DNA of 64,000 bases from Methylocystis sp. MJC1 (lineage in GTDB: Bacteria; Pseudomonadota; Alphaproteobacteria; Rhizobiales; Beijerinckiaceae): the NCBI RefSeq assembly GCF_026427715.1, contig NZ_CP107558.1, positions 2,655,001 to 2,719,000 on the forward strand. The letters are read 5' to 3'. Both the position numbers and the translations under genes were made by a program. How positions within the stretch are numbered: the stretch's first letter is position 1; each line of letters opens with the position of its first letter. Of this stretch, positions 7,873 through 16,330 are shown one piece after another. Under the pieces are notes generated by a model. That model worked only from the letters and a program-made list of their open reading frames with translations, was not told where the DNA came from and did no database searches.

Positions 7873-9273
7873 TCACGCATTCTCCCGCTCGGCGGCGCAT
7901 TCGGCGCGCGGCAGGGTTACGCGGACGATCAGCCCATGCGGAGCGCGATCCAGCATTTTCACCGATCCACCATGCCCTTCGACCAACGAGCGCACAATGG
8001 CGAGCCCGAGGCCGAAGCCGCCATGCTCGCTGATTGTGCGGGCGGCGTCGCCGCGCACGAAGGGCTCGAAGACCCGCGCCTTCAGCTCGTCGGGAATCCC
8101 CGGCCCGTCGTCTGCGACGTCGATCTGGATCATATTGCCGGAAATTTCGCAGACCTTGATCTCGACGTGCTTGGCGTGGCGCGTGGCGTTCTCCACAAGA
8201 TTGGTGAAGGCCCGCTGCATATCGGAAAGTGAGCCGCGCATCGTCTGCTTTTTGTCGCAGGAGTAGACGACGTCGCGCCCGAGGTCGTTGAACTCATCGG
8301 CGACGGTCTGGATGACGCTGTCGAGATCGATGACGGAATGATCCACGCGCGGATTTTCGGTGCGCAGATATTCGAGATTTTTGCGCAGCATCGCATCCAT
8401 GAGGCGGATGTCTTTCTGCATTTTGCCGCGCAACTCGTCGTCCGCGATAAACTCCGTTCGCAGATTCATGCGCGTGATGATCGTCTTCAGATCATGGCTG
8501 ACGGCCGCGAGAATTTGCGTGCGTTCGGCCACCATCGCCAGAATGCGGGCCTTCATGGCTCGGATCGAACGGTTGAGATCGCGAATCTCGCGCGGCCCGC
8601 GCTCGACGAGCGGGAAGGCGAACCCCTCTTTGGTGGGGAAGGACTCGGCCCGCCGGGCCAGCTCATCCAAAGGCGCCACAATGTAGTTCGAGAGCCAGAT
8701 CAAGATCACCGAGGCGCTGATGAAGAACAGAAAGCCCACCCGGGCCCAGCGGGTCAGGAAGAATGGGTAGCGCGGCTCCGGCTCCCACAGCCAACGCCAC
8801 AGAAGGCGAGAGGGTTTCCGGTGCTGTGCGACGGAGACGACTGCATAGCCGCCCTTCTCCAGCTCCAGCGCCAGAGTGTCCTGCATATTGTGGAGCGGTA
8901 TCGTCTCGAAGGCCTTGGCGGCCCCGATCAGATGCGCGTTGATGCGATGGATCTCGGCGATGAAAACCGGCTCGTTGGTATTGAACGCCGCGGGCCGGTC
9001 GTTGCGAATCAGAATGCTCGTATAGGGCGCGGCGAAGTGAATCTTCTGGATCAGCGCGTCTCGATCCGCAACGGGCGCCGTGTCGAGCGCCAGCAGCACC
9101 CCGGTTAGAAAATCCGCTTCGGAGACGTAGTGGCGGCGCCCTTCCGCCTCCATCACATGCAGCAGCAGGACGATGACCAGCTGATAAACGACGATGGAGC
9201 CGAGAATCACGAGGGAAATCTGGCCAAGGAGGTGATCCGGCCTCAACCGGCGGATAAAATCCGACAGGACCAT
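7873..9273 (-). CDS. Sensor histidine kinase (EnvZ-like, HAMP domain)
   Basis: This 466-residue membrane kinase has two membrane segments (about 17-39 and 183-203) flanking a periplasmic sensor domain. A HAMP domain, a dimerisation domain with H260 in SHDLKT, and an ATPase domain with N-box (NLVENATRH), DDGPGIP and GFGLGLAIV follow. EnvZ-type H-boxes normally have proline after the threonine (HDLRTP); here it is isoleucine. No response regulator gene is adjacent, so it is an orphan in this window. It starts 30 bp after dcd ends on the same strand and may be cotranscribed with it. The signal is unknown. Confidence 0.88.
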   Translation of the reverse strand: MVLSDFIRRLRPDHLLGQISLVILGSIVVYQLVIVLLLHVMEAEGRRHYVSEADFLTGVLLALDTAPVADRDALIQKIHFAAPYTSILIRNDRPAAFNTNEPVFIAEIHRINAHLIGAAKAFETIPLHNMQDTLALELEKGGYAVVSVAQHRKPSRLLWRWLWEPEPRYPFFLTRWARVGFLFFISASVILIWLSNYIVAPLDELARRAESFPTKEGFAFPLVERGPREIRDLNRSIRAMKARILAMVAERTQILAAVSHDLKTIITRMNLRTEFIADDELRGKMQKDIRLMDAMLRKNLEYLRTENPRVDHSVIDLDSVIQTVADEFNDLGRDVVYSCDKKQTMRGSLSDMQRAFTNLVENATRHAKHVEIKVCEISGNMIQIDVADDGPGIPDELKARVFEPFVRGDAARTISEHGGFGLGLAIVRSLVEGHGGSVKMLDRAPHGLIVRVTLPRAECAAERENA

Positions 9274-9302
9274 GACGTCTTCCCTCTGGCGCGCGCCGGC
9301 AC

Positions 9303-10409
9303 CTACCCGATCCTGAAATGTTTCGACAGTTTCAGGCCCTGGCCCTGATAGTTCGACAGGCCCTCCTCGCCATATAGAGACTGGGGCGTCTCGGCCATGC
9401 GCTCATAAACCAGCCGCCCGATGAATTGGCCGTCTTCCAATATGAAGGGCACCTCGCGCGAGCGGACCTCCAGCACGGCGCGCGCGGCGGCGCGTCCGTC
9501 CGGCCCCGCGCCGAAGCCGGGATCGAAGAAGCCGGCGTAATGCACGCGGAACTCGCCGATCGCGGCGTCCATCGGGGCCATTTCGGCTGCGAGGCCGGGC
9601 GGAATGGCGAGGCGCTCGCGCGAGGCGAGAATGTAAAAATCGCCCGGATCGAGGATCAGCCTCCCATCGCGGGCGGGCAGCAGGTCCCAGTAATCGTCGA
9701 TCCGATAGGCGCCCACCCGGTCGACGTCGATCACATCGGTGTGTTTCTGCGCGCGATAACCGATGATACCGCCGAAAGCCTCGGCTCCAAGCGCAACCCG
9801 CAAAACCACGCCGTTGCGCAGATTGAGCGGCCCGTCGACGAGCGGCGTCTTGTCGTGCAACTCGGCAAGCGCCGCGTCGGAAAGCGCGACGCCGCTTTGC
9901 CGGCCCGCTCCTTCGGATCGCGCCCGAAACCGCAGCTGGTTGAGCCGCGACCCTATGCGCGCGCGCACCGAGAAGCTCCTCGGGGAAACCTCGGCGTAAA
10001 GCGGCCCATCATAGCCGGGCGCGACCTCGTCGAAGCGCTCGCCCCTGTCGGTGATGAGCCTCGTGAATATATCGAGGCGCCCCGTCGAGCTTTTGGGGTT
10101 GGCCGCGCCCGAAATATCCGGGCCGAGCGACAGGCGCTCCAGCAGCGGCACGACATAGACGCAGCCGCGCTCGAGAATGGCGCCCTCCCCTTCGAGCGAC
10201 ATTTCATCATAGGCGAGCGCAGAAAGAATATCGCCGACGCCCCGCTCCTTGCCGGGCAGGAAGCTCGCGCGCACGCGGTAGGCCTTGGGCCCGAGCCGCA
10301 GGTCGAGGCTCGCAGGCTGGATTTGGCCGCGAGCCAGTGGCGCAGCGGCGCGGATCGCGCCGTTCTCGGCCATCGCCTGTATTTGTCGGCTGGAGAGCAC
10401 GCCGCTCAT
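9303..10409 (-). CDS. dcd: 2'-deoxycytidine 5'-triphosphate deaminase, long form
   Basis: This 368-residue protein is the double-length Dcd found in many alphaproteobacteria. It deaminates dCTP to dUTP, feeding dUTPase (Dut, encoded near 34 kb) and hence dTMP synthesis. The first half carries QPASLDLRLG and the active-site stretch NPKSSTGRLDIF; the second half repeats the fold with LDPGDFYILASRE. The gene is divergent from metZ, with the riboswitch region between them. Confidence 0.9.
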   Translation of the reverse strand: MSGVLSSRQIQAMAENGAIRAAAPLARGQIQPASLDLRLGPKAYRVRASFLPGKERGVGDILSALAYDEMSLEGEGAILERGCVYVVPLLERLSLGPDISGAANPKSSTGRLDIFTRLITDRGERFDEVAPGYDGPLYAEVSPRSFSVRARIGSRLNQLRFRARSEGAGRQSGVALSDAALAELHDKTPLVDGPLNLRNGVVLRVALGAEAFGGIIGYRAQKHTDVIDVDRVGAYRIDDYWDLLPARDGRLILDPGDFYILASRERLAIPPGLAAEMAPMDAAIGEFRVHYAGFFDPGFGAGPDGRAAARAVLEVRSREVPFILEDGQFIGRLVYERMAETPQSLYGEEGLSNYQGQGLKLSKHFRIG

Positions 10410-10488
10410 TCTTCCCCTCCTCGGCCGGGCGGAAGCCGGTTAACGGAGGCATAAGCGCCAAATTACGCCGCAAGGCAAGACGAGCCCG

Positions 10489-10518
10489 GTTGACAGCCCC
10501 GGCGGCTCTGCCCTCTAT
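10489..10518 (+). promoter_or_regulatory. metZ promoter
   Basis: GTTGAC at 10489-10494 and CTCTAT at 10513-10518 are separated by 18 bp and match the alphaproteobacterial housekeeping promoter reasonably well. Transcription would begin near 10525, which is exactly where the riboswitch fold begins. Confidence 0.6.
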
Positions 10519-10524
10519 AGACGA

Positions 10525-10582
10525 ACGTGGTTATTTGAGCCGGCCGGCTTGCCGCCACGCAAAACAAAGGGCTAAAAGGCCG
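10525..10582 (+). promoter_or_regulatory. SAM-II riboswitch upstream of metZ
   Basis: The leader has the SAM-II (metA element) pattern: CGTGG at 10526-10530 pairs with CCACG at 10555-10559. The conserved TTATTTGAGCCGGCCGGCTT lies between, and the pseudoknot partner GCTAAAAGGCCGG lies downstream. SAM-II elements bind S-adenosylmethionine and switch off methionine synthesis genes such as metA, metX and metZ in alphaproteobacteria. Its position between promoter and metZ and the terminator behind it both fit. The match is by eye. Confidence 0.9.
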
Positions 10583-10606
10583 GGTCTCCCGAAGGAAACC
10601 CGTTTT
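10581..10606 (+). terminator. Attenuator hairpin after the SAM-II aptamer
   Basis: CGGGT (10581-10585) pairs with ACCCG (10598-10602), with an inner TCC-CGAA-GGA hairpin, and TTTT follows. Its 5' arm touches the bases used in the aptamer pseudoknot, so ligand binding could decide whether it forms. The T-run is short, so control at the level of translation is also possible. Confidence 0.5.
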
Positions 10607-10670
10607 CGGCCGCGCGCTCGGCAGGCGCGCATGAATTTGCTTGGCGCAAGTGCGCCCGAGGGAGAAAAGG

Positions 10671-11867
10671 ATGTCTACGAACGCTCCGCGCAATCTTAAG
10701 CCGGCCACGCTCCTCGTCCATGGCGGAACGACGCGCTCGCCCTTCGGCGAAATGTCGGAGGCGCTGTTTCTGACGCAGAGCTTCGCCTATCCCACGATGG
10801 AGGCGGCCGAGGCGCGGTTCAAGGGCGACGATCCGGGCTTCATCTATTCACGCTTCTCGAACCCAACCGTCGCCATGTTCGAGAATCGCATGTGCCTGCT
10901 GGAGGGTGCGGAGGCCGCCCGCGCGACGGCAAGCGGAATGGCCGCCGTCACGGCCGCCATTCTCGCGCAGGTGAAGGCCGGCGATCATGTGGTGGCGGCC
11001 CGCGCGCTTTTCGGCTCCTGCCTCTATGTCGTCGAGGACCTGCTGCCGCGCTTCGGCGTCGCCTCGACGCTCGTCGACGGCGCCGATCTCTCGCAATGGA
11101 AGGCGGCGATCCGCCCCGAAACCAAGCTCTTCTTCCTCGAAAGCCCGACCAATCCGGGCCTCGAAGTCTATGACGTCGCGGCGATCGCCGATCTCGCTCA
11201 TAATGCCAGCGCGCGCCTCGTCGTCGACAATGTCTTCGCGACGCCCCTCTTACAGAAGCCTTTGGCGCTCGGCGCCGACGTCGTCGTTTATTCGGCCACG
11301 AAACATATTGACGGCCAGGGCCGTTGCCTCGGCGGCGTCATCCTCTCGACGCAGGCGCTGATCGAGGAGAGCATCCATAATTTCCTGCGCCAGACCGGCC
11401 CGGCCATGTCGCCTTTCAATGCCTGGGTGATGCTGAAAGGGCTCGAAACCTTGCCGCTCCGTGTCAACCAGCAGGCGGCGAGCGCGGCGAAAATCGCCGA
11501 CTTCCTTGCCGAGCAGAAGGGCGTGACGAAGGTTCTCTATCCCTTCCGCAAGGATCACCCGCAGGCCGAGCTCGCGCGTCGGCAAATGAGCGGCGGCGGG
11601 ACGCTGGTGAGCTTCTTCCTGGAGAGCAAGGCGGCGGCCTTCAAGCTCGCCAACGCCCTGCAGGTGATCAAAATTTCCAACAATCTCGGCGACGCCAAGA
11701 GCCTGATCACCCACCCGGCGACGACAACCCATCAGCGGCTCACCCCGGAGGCGCGCGCCACGCTCGGCATCGCCGACGGCATGCTGCGGCTCTCGGTGGG
11801 GCTGGAGGACGCTGGCGATCTGATCGACGATCTCGCCGAAGGCGTCGCGGCGGCCGGGCGCGCCTGA
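10671..11867 (+). CDS. metZ: O-succinylhomoserine sulfhydrylase
   Basis: This 398-residue PLP enzyme of the Cys/Met metabolism family makes homocysteine from O-succinylhomoserine and sulfide. The pyridoxal lysine is K211 in YSATKHIDGQGR. The family stretch SRFSNPTVAMFE and the C-terminal SLITHPATTTHQRL are present. The start at 10671 is chosen because GGGAGAAAAGG precedes it and it yields the standard N-terminus. A SAM-II riboswitch controls the leader, which supports a role in methionine synthesis and not cystathionine cleavage. A terminator overlaps its stop codon. Confidence 0.93.
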   Translation: MSTNAPRNLKPATLLVHGGTTRSPFGEMSEALFLTQSFAYPTMEAAEARFKGDDPGFIYSRFSNPTVAMFENRMCLLEGAEAARATASGMAAVTAAILAQVKAGDHVVAARALFGSCLYVVEDLLPRFGVASTLVDGADLSQWKAAIRPETKLFFLESPTNPGLEVYDVAAIADLAHNASARLVVDNVFATPLLQKPLALGADVVVYSATKHIDGQGRCLGGVILSTQALIEESIHNFLRQTGPAMSPFNAWVMLKGLETLPLRVNQQAASAAKIADFLAEQKGVTKVLYPFRKDHPQAELARRQMSGGGTLVSFFLESKAAAFKLANALQVIKISNNLGDAKSLITHPATTTHQRLTPEARATLGIADGMLRLSVGLEDAGDLIDDLAEGVAAAGRA

Positions 11868-11885
11868 GCGCGCCCGTTTCTTTCA
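11856..11885 (+). terminator. metZ terminator
   Basis: GGGCGCGC (11856-11863) and GCGCGCCC (11868-11875) form a perfect 8-bp stem. The 4-nt loop CTGA contains the metZ stop codon, and a T-rich tail GTTTCTTT follows. Confidence 0.7.
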
Positions 11886-12010
11886 ATTAAGGGCAATCGT
11901 CGGCGCATCTGAGCGCGAAGCACCCTTCCCGCTCGACTGGAATCGGTCGAGCGATAAGAAATCGCGCTAATTCAAAAAGTGCTGGAGCGAAGCCCGATCG
12001 CAAAAGCCTG

Positions 12011-12169
12011 TCAGCTTTTGCGGAATTCTCCCTGGGGCAACCGCTTACGCGCCACGGCCGGCCGCAACGCAGGGGCGGCTTCCTGGCGCAGGCAGTCGAC
12101 GACGAAAAAGGCGGCGGTCAGCACCGCCAGGATCATCTCAACGCCGACCGATAAGACTGATTCGGACAT
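12011..12169 (-). CDS. Small single-span membrane protein (52 aa)
   Basis: A 52-residue frame begins at ATG 12169 with an excellent GGAGGAAAG site. It encodes a hydrophobic segment of about 20 residues (VGVEMILAVLTAAFFVVDCL) followed by a basic tail ending RKRLPQGEFRKS. It is the last gene of the minus-strand TonB/DUF2946 unit, 100 bp behind the preceding gene. I do not recognise a family. The strong ribosome binding site and the clean membrane segment followed by positive charges make it probably real, with the tail in the cytosol. Confidence 0.55.
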   Translation of the reverse strand: MSESVLSVGVEMILAVLTAAFFVVDCLRQEAAPALRPAVARKRLPQGEFRKS

Positions 12170-12269
12170 TCTTTCCTCCGCGCCGCGAAGGCGGCGATTT
12201 TTTCAACCGAGATTCGCGTCGGCGCCTCAAGGAGGGAACTGGCGCCGACGCAAATCCGCCTGGGGGGCT

Positions 12270-12677
12270 TTAGCCGATAGTGGGCGGCGCCCGCGCCCAG
12301 TGAGGCAGACAGGTCCGGGGCGTCGGCGCAGCGCGGTCCGCCAACATCCAGGGGAGGTTCAGTCTCTGGATGTGCGCCGCAACGACGACCCCGGGCCGGG
12401 CTGCCAAGGGCGCGGCGCCACTGCAGAGCGTCTGACACAGGACGCAATCGATGCCGTGGTCGCCGGCCGAACCTGGCCGCCCTGTCTGCGCGTCGGGCAG
12501 GGAGGAGCCCGACGCGAAGCAAACGAAAAGAGACGCAACCGACCCAGCCCCCGCGCGCAGGCCCTTGGCGAGCGACGCCGCGAACGGCGCCCCCGTCAAA
12601 AGGGCGGCGACCAGCAGCAGCGCGCCCGCAAGGCGACTCGCTGCGGCGGCGCGCAGGAAAGAAGGGCTGTGCGTCAT
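12270..12677 (-). CDS. DUF2946-like exported protein (third gene copy)
   Basis: This 135-residue protein starts with a signal-like hydrophobic stretch (about 10-35). It carries a cysteine cluster C-V-L-C-Q-T-L-C preceded by H-G-I-D, as in DUF2946 proteins, which are small periplasmic or exported proteins with conserved His/Cys residues. DUF2946 genes frequently accompany copper-related TonB receptors and copper-handling genes; a metal-binding role here is inference. It is 12 bp downstream of a 72-residue frame and within the TonB unit. Confidence 0.65.
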   Translation of the reverse strand: MTHSPSFLRAAAASRLAGALLLVAALLTGAPFAASLAKGLRAGAGSVASLFVCFASGSSLPDAQTGRPGSAGDHGIDCVLCQTLCSGAAPLAARPGVVVAAHIQRLNLPWMLADRAAPTPRTCLPHWARAPPTIG

Positions 12678-12689
12678 TTCGATGGTCTT

Positions 12690-12908
12690 TTAGGACTCGA
12701 GGCGCGCAAAACGCGCCCGCCGCTCCAGATTGATCAGCCGGATGCCGCTCTGCTGGGCGTCGCGCCACATGGCCACGACCGGCGCGATCAAAGGCGCCGC
12801 CGAAGCCATAGCCCTCTTTTCGTGGCGCTCGCGCTCACTCAAGGACGAAAGCGCAGCGCCCGCCAAGACGCTATCGCGGCCGCTCGGCCGTCTTTTTCTT
12901 CGATTCAC
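12690..12908 (-). CDS. Small hypothetical protein (72 aa)
   Basis: A GTG at 12908 preceded by GGAGAAATATC opens a 72-residue frame lying between two DUF2946-like genes on the same strand. The product is basic, begins with an Arg-rich segment and has one weakly hydrophobic stretch (ASAAPLIAPVVAM). No family is recognised. Its position and spacing suit an operon member, but coding is not certain. Confidence 0.4.
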   Translation of the reverse strand: MNRRKRRPSGRDSVLAGAALSSLSERERHEKRAMASAAPLIAPVVAMWRDAQQSGIRLINLERRARFARLES

Positions 12909-13013
12909 GATATTTCTCCCTTCACCGCAATTACGCGGCGGCTATCGTCGTTCGGACATAGGGGCGCGCGCCTGAAACAAGGCTGCGGTCGCTATGGCGA
13001 AAGCTTTGGACGA

Positions 13014-13382
13014 TCAGGAGAAGCTGGGAGGCGCGCGTGCGCGATTGGACTCGTCGCGCGCCCAAGCAGGCAAGGCGCGATCCGCCGGCGTCCAACGGAA
13101 CTCGATCCATCGGGCAGGCGCCATGCCGATCGACATAGGGCGCAGGGCGATCGGCGCGACGCCGTCGCACAAGAACTGGCAAATGGGACAATCGCGGCCG
13201 CCATGAGGATGGCCAGGCGTTTGATGCCCCGCCTGGCTGCCTCTGGCGGCTTTCAGGCAAATGCTGACGGAGTTGTCGGCGTTGCCCTCCCGCGCGGCGG
13301 CAAAGGCGCTCGCCAATGGCGCAAGGACCTGCACGGCCAGCGCCAAAGCGAAAAGCATCTTTGTCAGCCACATGCGCGGCAT
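13014..13382 (-). CDS. DUF2946-like exported protein (second gene copy)
   Basis: This 122-residue protein begins with a clear signal peptide (MLFALALAVQVLAPLASAFA). It contains a His-rich loop before the cysteine cluster C-P-I-C-Q-F-L-C, the same C-x2-C-x3-C spacing as its neighbour at 12270. It lies 157 bp downstream of the TonB receptor on the same strand. The family is DUF2946 by motif. The exported location and thiol/imidazole cluster suggest metal binding, not shown here. Confidence 0.7.
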   Translation of the reverse strand: MPRMWLTKMLFALALAVQVLAPLASAFAAAREGNADNSVSICLKAARGSQAGHQTPGHPHGGRDCPICQFLCDGVAPIALRPMSIGMAPARWIEFRWTPADRALPAWARDESNRARAPPSFS

Positions 13383-13539
13383 GAAGAAAGCCTGTCTTTC
13401 AATTCGCCAAGAGAGCGGTCAATTTGCCAAGAGAGCGGTTTGATTGAAGCAAACGTAGCGCGAGTCGGCAAGCCCTCTGCGGCGCCTGCGTCTGTCTGCG
13501 TCAAAGCGCCGCATGCCGAAAAGCGCGCGGCGCCTCCAA

Positions 13540-16176
13540 TCAGCGCGCCCCCGGAGCGGCGGCGCCAACTCCGCCGTTTAATCCCGCGACCGTCGCGCCG
13601 CCGTCCAGCCCGCCGATGTCATATTTCAGACCCAGGAAGAACGTGCGCTGGTTATAGGGATTCGGATTGACGTAGTATTTCCACCGGCCGATGTTGTCGA
13701 TGCCGGCAGTCAACGTCCACTCGGGCGCGAGCTTGTAGTTCAGCTTGGCGTCGAACACGAGATATTCGCTGTCGACGCTGCCGTAATTATTGTGATTGAA
13801 GTCGACGTTGTTGAGCGTCACGAAGGCGGCCGAAGCATAGCGCGCGCCAAAGGAAACCGACCAGTCTTTCGTCGGGCTGTAGCTCACAACCGAGCGGATG
13901 CGGATTCGCGGCACCCGCGGATATTGCATGCCGTTGAGCAATATGCCGCCCGCCGTGGGGAAAGGCGAGCCGGCGGGCGAGCCTGTCAAAGCGAGAGCGC
14001 CCCCATTCGAAAGAATCTTCGAGTCGACGAAGGTCACGCTGCCGGAATAATCGAGGCCGGGGGTCAGAATGTCCTTCATCACGATCGCGCCCTCGATTCC
14101 GCGGAAGCGCGCTTTGTCGAGATTGGCGTTTTGGGTGACGATCTGCCCCGTTGGCCCAATCGCCGATTGGCTGACGATGGCGTTCCAGCGGTCGTCCAGG
14201 AAGAGGCTCACGCGCGGATTGAAAAGGCCGACCGCGCCGTTGAAGGCGTCGACCTTGCGATATTCGCCGGTCAAATCCCATGAGGTCGAGATCTCGGGCT
14301 GCAGATTGGGATTGTTCACGATCACGCTGCTCGACGTCGTGAGAGACTGGAACAGCTCGTTGACCGTCGGGAAGCGATAGGCGCGCCCCATGGAGCCGCG
14401 CATCGCGAATTCCGGCGTCACCTGATATTCGAGCGCCGCCTTCGGCGAGAAAGAATTTTTGTAGGCGTCTGGGAATTGCCCCGCTGTCGCCCGCGCCGGC
14501 ACGACCGGCACAAGCCCCGGGGCCGATCCGTTGCCCGTCGCCAGCCCTCCCGCGACATTCGAGCCATTATAGGCGTGCCAGAACTCGCCGCGGCCGCCGG
14601 CGATGAGCTTCCAATCCGGCAGGAACTTCCAAGCGTCCTGGATATAGACCGCCTTGGTTTCGGTCTTGCCATAGTTCACGCCGGTAAGGCCCATCGCATA
14701 ATTATTGCCGGCGAAGGGCGTCAGGCTCGTCACCGTGTTGAGCGAATAGACGTCGGCATGCCCGCCGAAGGAGACTTCGTGCTTTCCAAGGTAGTCCTGC
14801 ACAGGCCGCCAGATGAAGCGCGCATCGCCCGTGCGCCAGTACGTTCCAGTGTTTACGGTGTTCTGGCCGGTGGTGTTGATATTATAGGCGGTCGCGGCGC
14901 CGTTGGGGCGCAGGCCATAGGACGTCGCGTTTTGTGAATAGTCGCGCAGGAAATTGTAGGACGTCGCCGAGAGATCGAAATCGAACACGCCGCCCGTGTC
15001 GCGCTTGAGCGAGAGCGCCTGCATGAGATGCGTCGAGCCGCCCCAACCCGGGTTCACGCCGCCCGGCTGGACGGCAAAGGGACCAATGGCGATGAAGCCG
15101 CTCTGCGTATTGTAGATCGGAACGCCATTGCGATCGTAGATGAAGCTTTGGACGGATGTCTTGTCTTCCAGATTCCAGACGCCGAGCGTATAGGTCGCGC
15201 GCAGCAGCGGCGCGATGTCGTAAGACATCTTCAGTTTCGCCATGTCCTGCTGCTGGAAATCGGCCCCGGCGGCGCCCGTGATGATGCGGGGAACGCCATT
15301 CTGGTTGAAATCCTGATAGCCGCCGTAGAAGCGCGTGCCGTTTCTGGGGGCGAAGGGCGTCATAAAATTGCCGGGGAAGGTTTGCGCCTGCCCCTGCGAG
15401 GTGAGGTGGTCGTAAGAGAAGAAATAGCGGAAGTCGCCGAAACGATCGCCGATGAGAAGATTGGCGTTGCCCGAGCCGTCGAGCTCGCTGCGTCCGTAAA
15501 GACTGAAGGGCTGCAGCGCGCCCGTCGCCGAGGCGTGCAGCTCAAATTTGTCCGGCATGCGCGTGGTGATCGCCAGGACGCCGCCGATCGAATTACCCGG
15601 ATAGAGCGCCGAGAAGGGACCATAGATCACATCGACGCGGTCAATCTCGGCGGGCGAGACCATGCCCCAGCGCGGCGGGAAGTTGAAGCTGTTGCCGAGC
15701 AGATTGGAGAGCAGCACATTATCGGCGTAGACGAGCGTCTTGGCGCTTTCGATCGTGCCGGTCGTGCGGCCCGAGACGATGGCGTTGCGGTCGCCGATAT
15801 AGCGCTCGCGGATGAGCAGCGAGGGCAGATATTTGAACGCCTCCGCCGAGGTCATGACATTGACCGTCTTCTCGATCTCCTGGCGCGTGCGCGACTCCAC
15901 CACCGCCGGCACATTTTGCGGGATCGTGCGGCTGAACGGCGCGGGCTTGGGTCCGGCGTAACGATCGAGCCCGGCCGAGGGCGCGACGACCGGCCCCGCG
16001 GCGGGGGCGGGCGGGCGCAGGGGACCGCGCGGCGCGCTGGAGACGCTCGGCCGCGCCGGTCCGCGCCGCGCGCCGACATCGATCGTGGGCAGGCTTTGCT
16101 GCGCCAGCGCATCGGCGGAGACGAAGAAGAGAAGCGCGTGGATCGAGACGGCGCCGAGAAGAGAGTGACGGTTCAT
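13540..16176 (-). CDS. TonB-dependent outer membrane receptor
   Basis: This 878-residue receptor has a signal peptide ending SADALAQQ and a Pro/Ala-rich linker. A plug domain follows (from about 90, with NAIVSGRTTGTIE and VIYGPFSALYPGNSIGGV), then a long beta-barrel. The start at 16176 (MNRHSLLG) is chosen because it places the signal peptide at the N-terminus. The last barrel strand seems to be FFLGLKYDI, after which a Gly/Ala-rich tail of about 20 residues follows, which is unusual because such barrels normally end on an aromatic residue. Flanking DUF2946 genes suggest copper, but the substrate is not provable from sequence. Confidence 0.9.
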   Translation of the reverse strand: MNRHSLLGAVSIHALLFFVSADALAQQSLPTIDVGARRGPARPSVSSAPRGPLRPPAPAAGPVVAPSAGLDRYAGPKPAPFSRTIPQNVPAVVESRTRQEIEKTVNVMTSAEAFKYLPSLLIRERYIGDRNAIVSGRTTGTIESAKTLVYADNVLLSNLLGNSFNFPPRWGMVSPAEIDRVDVIYGPFSALYPGNSIGGVLAITTRMPDKFELHASATGALQPFSLYGRSELDGSGNANLLIGDRFGDFRYFFSYDHLTSQGQAQTFPGNFMTPFAPRNGTRFYGGYQDFNQNGVPRIITGAAGADFQQQDMAKLKMSYDIAPLLRATYTLGVWNLEDKTSVQSFIYDRNGVPIYNTQSGFIAIGPFAVQPGGVNPGWGGSTHLMQALSLKRDTGGVFDFDLSATSYNFLRDYSQNATSYGLRPNGAATAYNINTTGQNTVNTGTYWRTGDARFIWRPVQDYLGKHEVSFGGHADVYSLNTVTSLTPFAGNNYAMGLTGVNYGKTETKAVYIQDAWKFLPDWKLIAGGRGEFWHAYNGSNVAGGLATGNGSAPGLVPVVPARATAGQFPDAYKNSFSPKAALEYQVTPEFAMRGSMGRAYRFPTVNELFQSLTTSSSVIVNNPNLQPEISTSWDLTGEYRKVDAFNGAVGLFNPRVSLFLDDRWNAIVSQSAIGPTGQIVTQNANLDKARFRGIEGAIVMKDILTPGLDYSGSVTFVDSKILSNGGALALTGSPAGSPFPTAGGILLNGMQYPRVPRIRIRSVVSYSPTKDWSVSFGARYASAAFVTLNNVDFNHNNYGSVDSEYLVFDAKLNYKLAPEWTLTAGIDNIGRWKYYVNPNPYNQRTFFLGLKYDIGGLDGGATVAGLNGGVGAAAPGAR

Positions 16177-16330
16177 TGTGCAAATTCCGGAGAGCTTCGC
16201 GGGCTCTCGCACGCCGGAAAAGTCCGTCGCGCGGGCGACAAGCGGAGCAAGTCTTGCGGGAGAGCGGCAGGAGCCGCTCAACTGGACAGAGAGAAATGCG
16301 CGGGCGGGCGGCGAGGATTCGCGCCGACGC

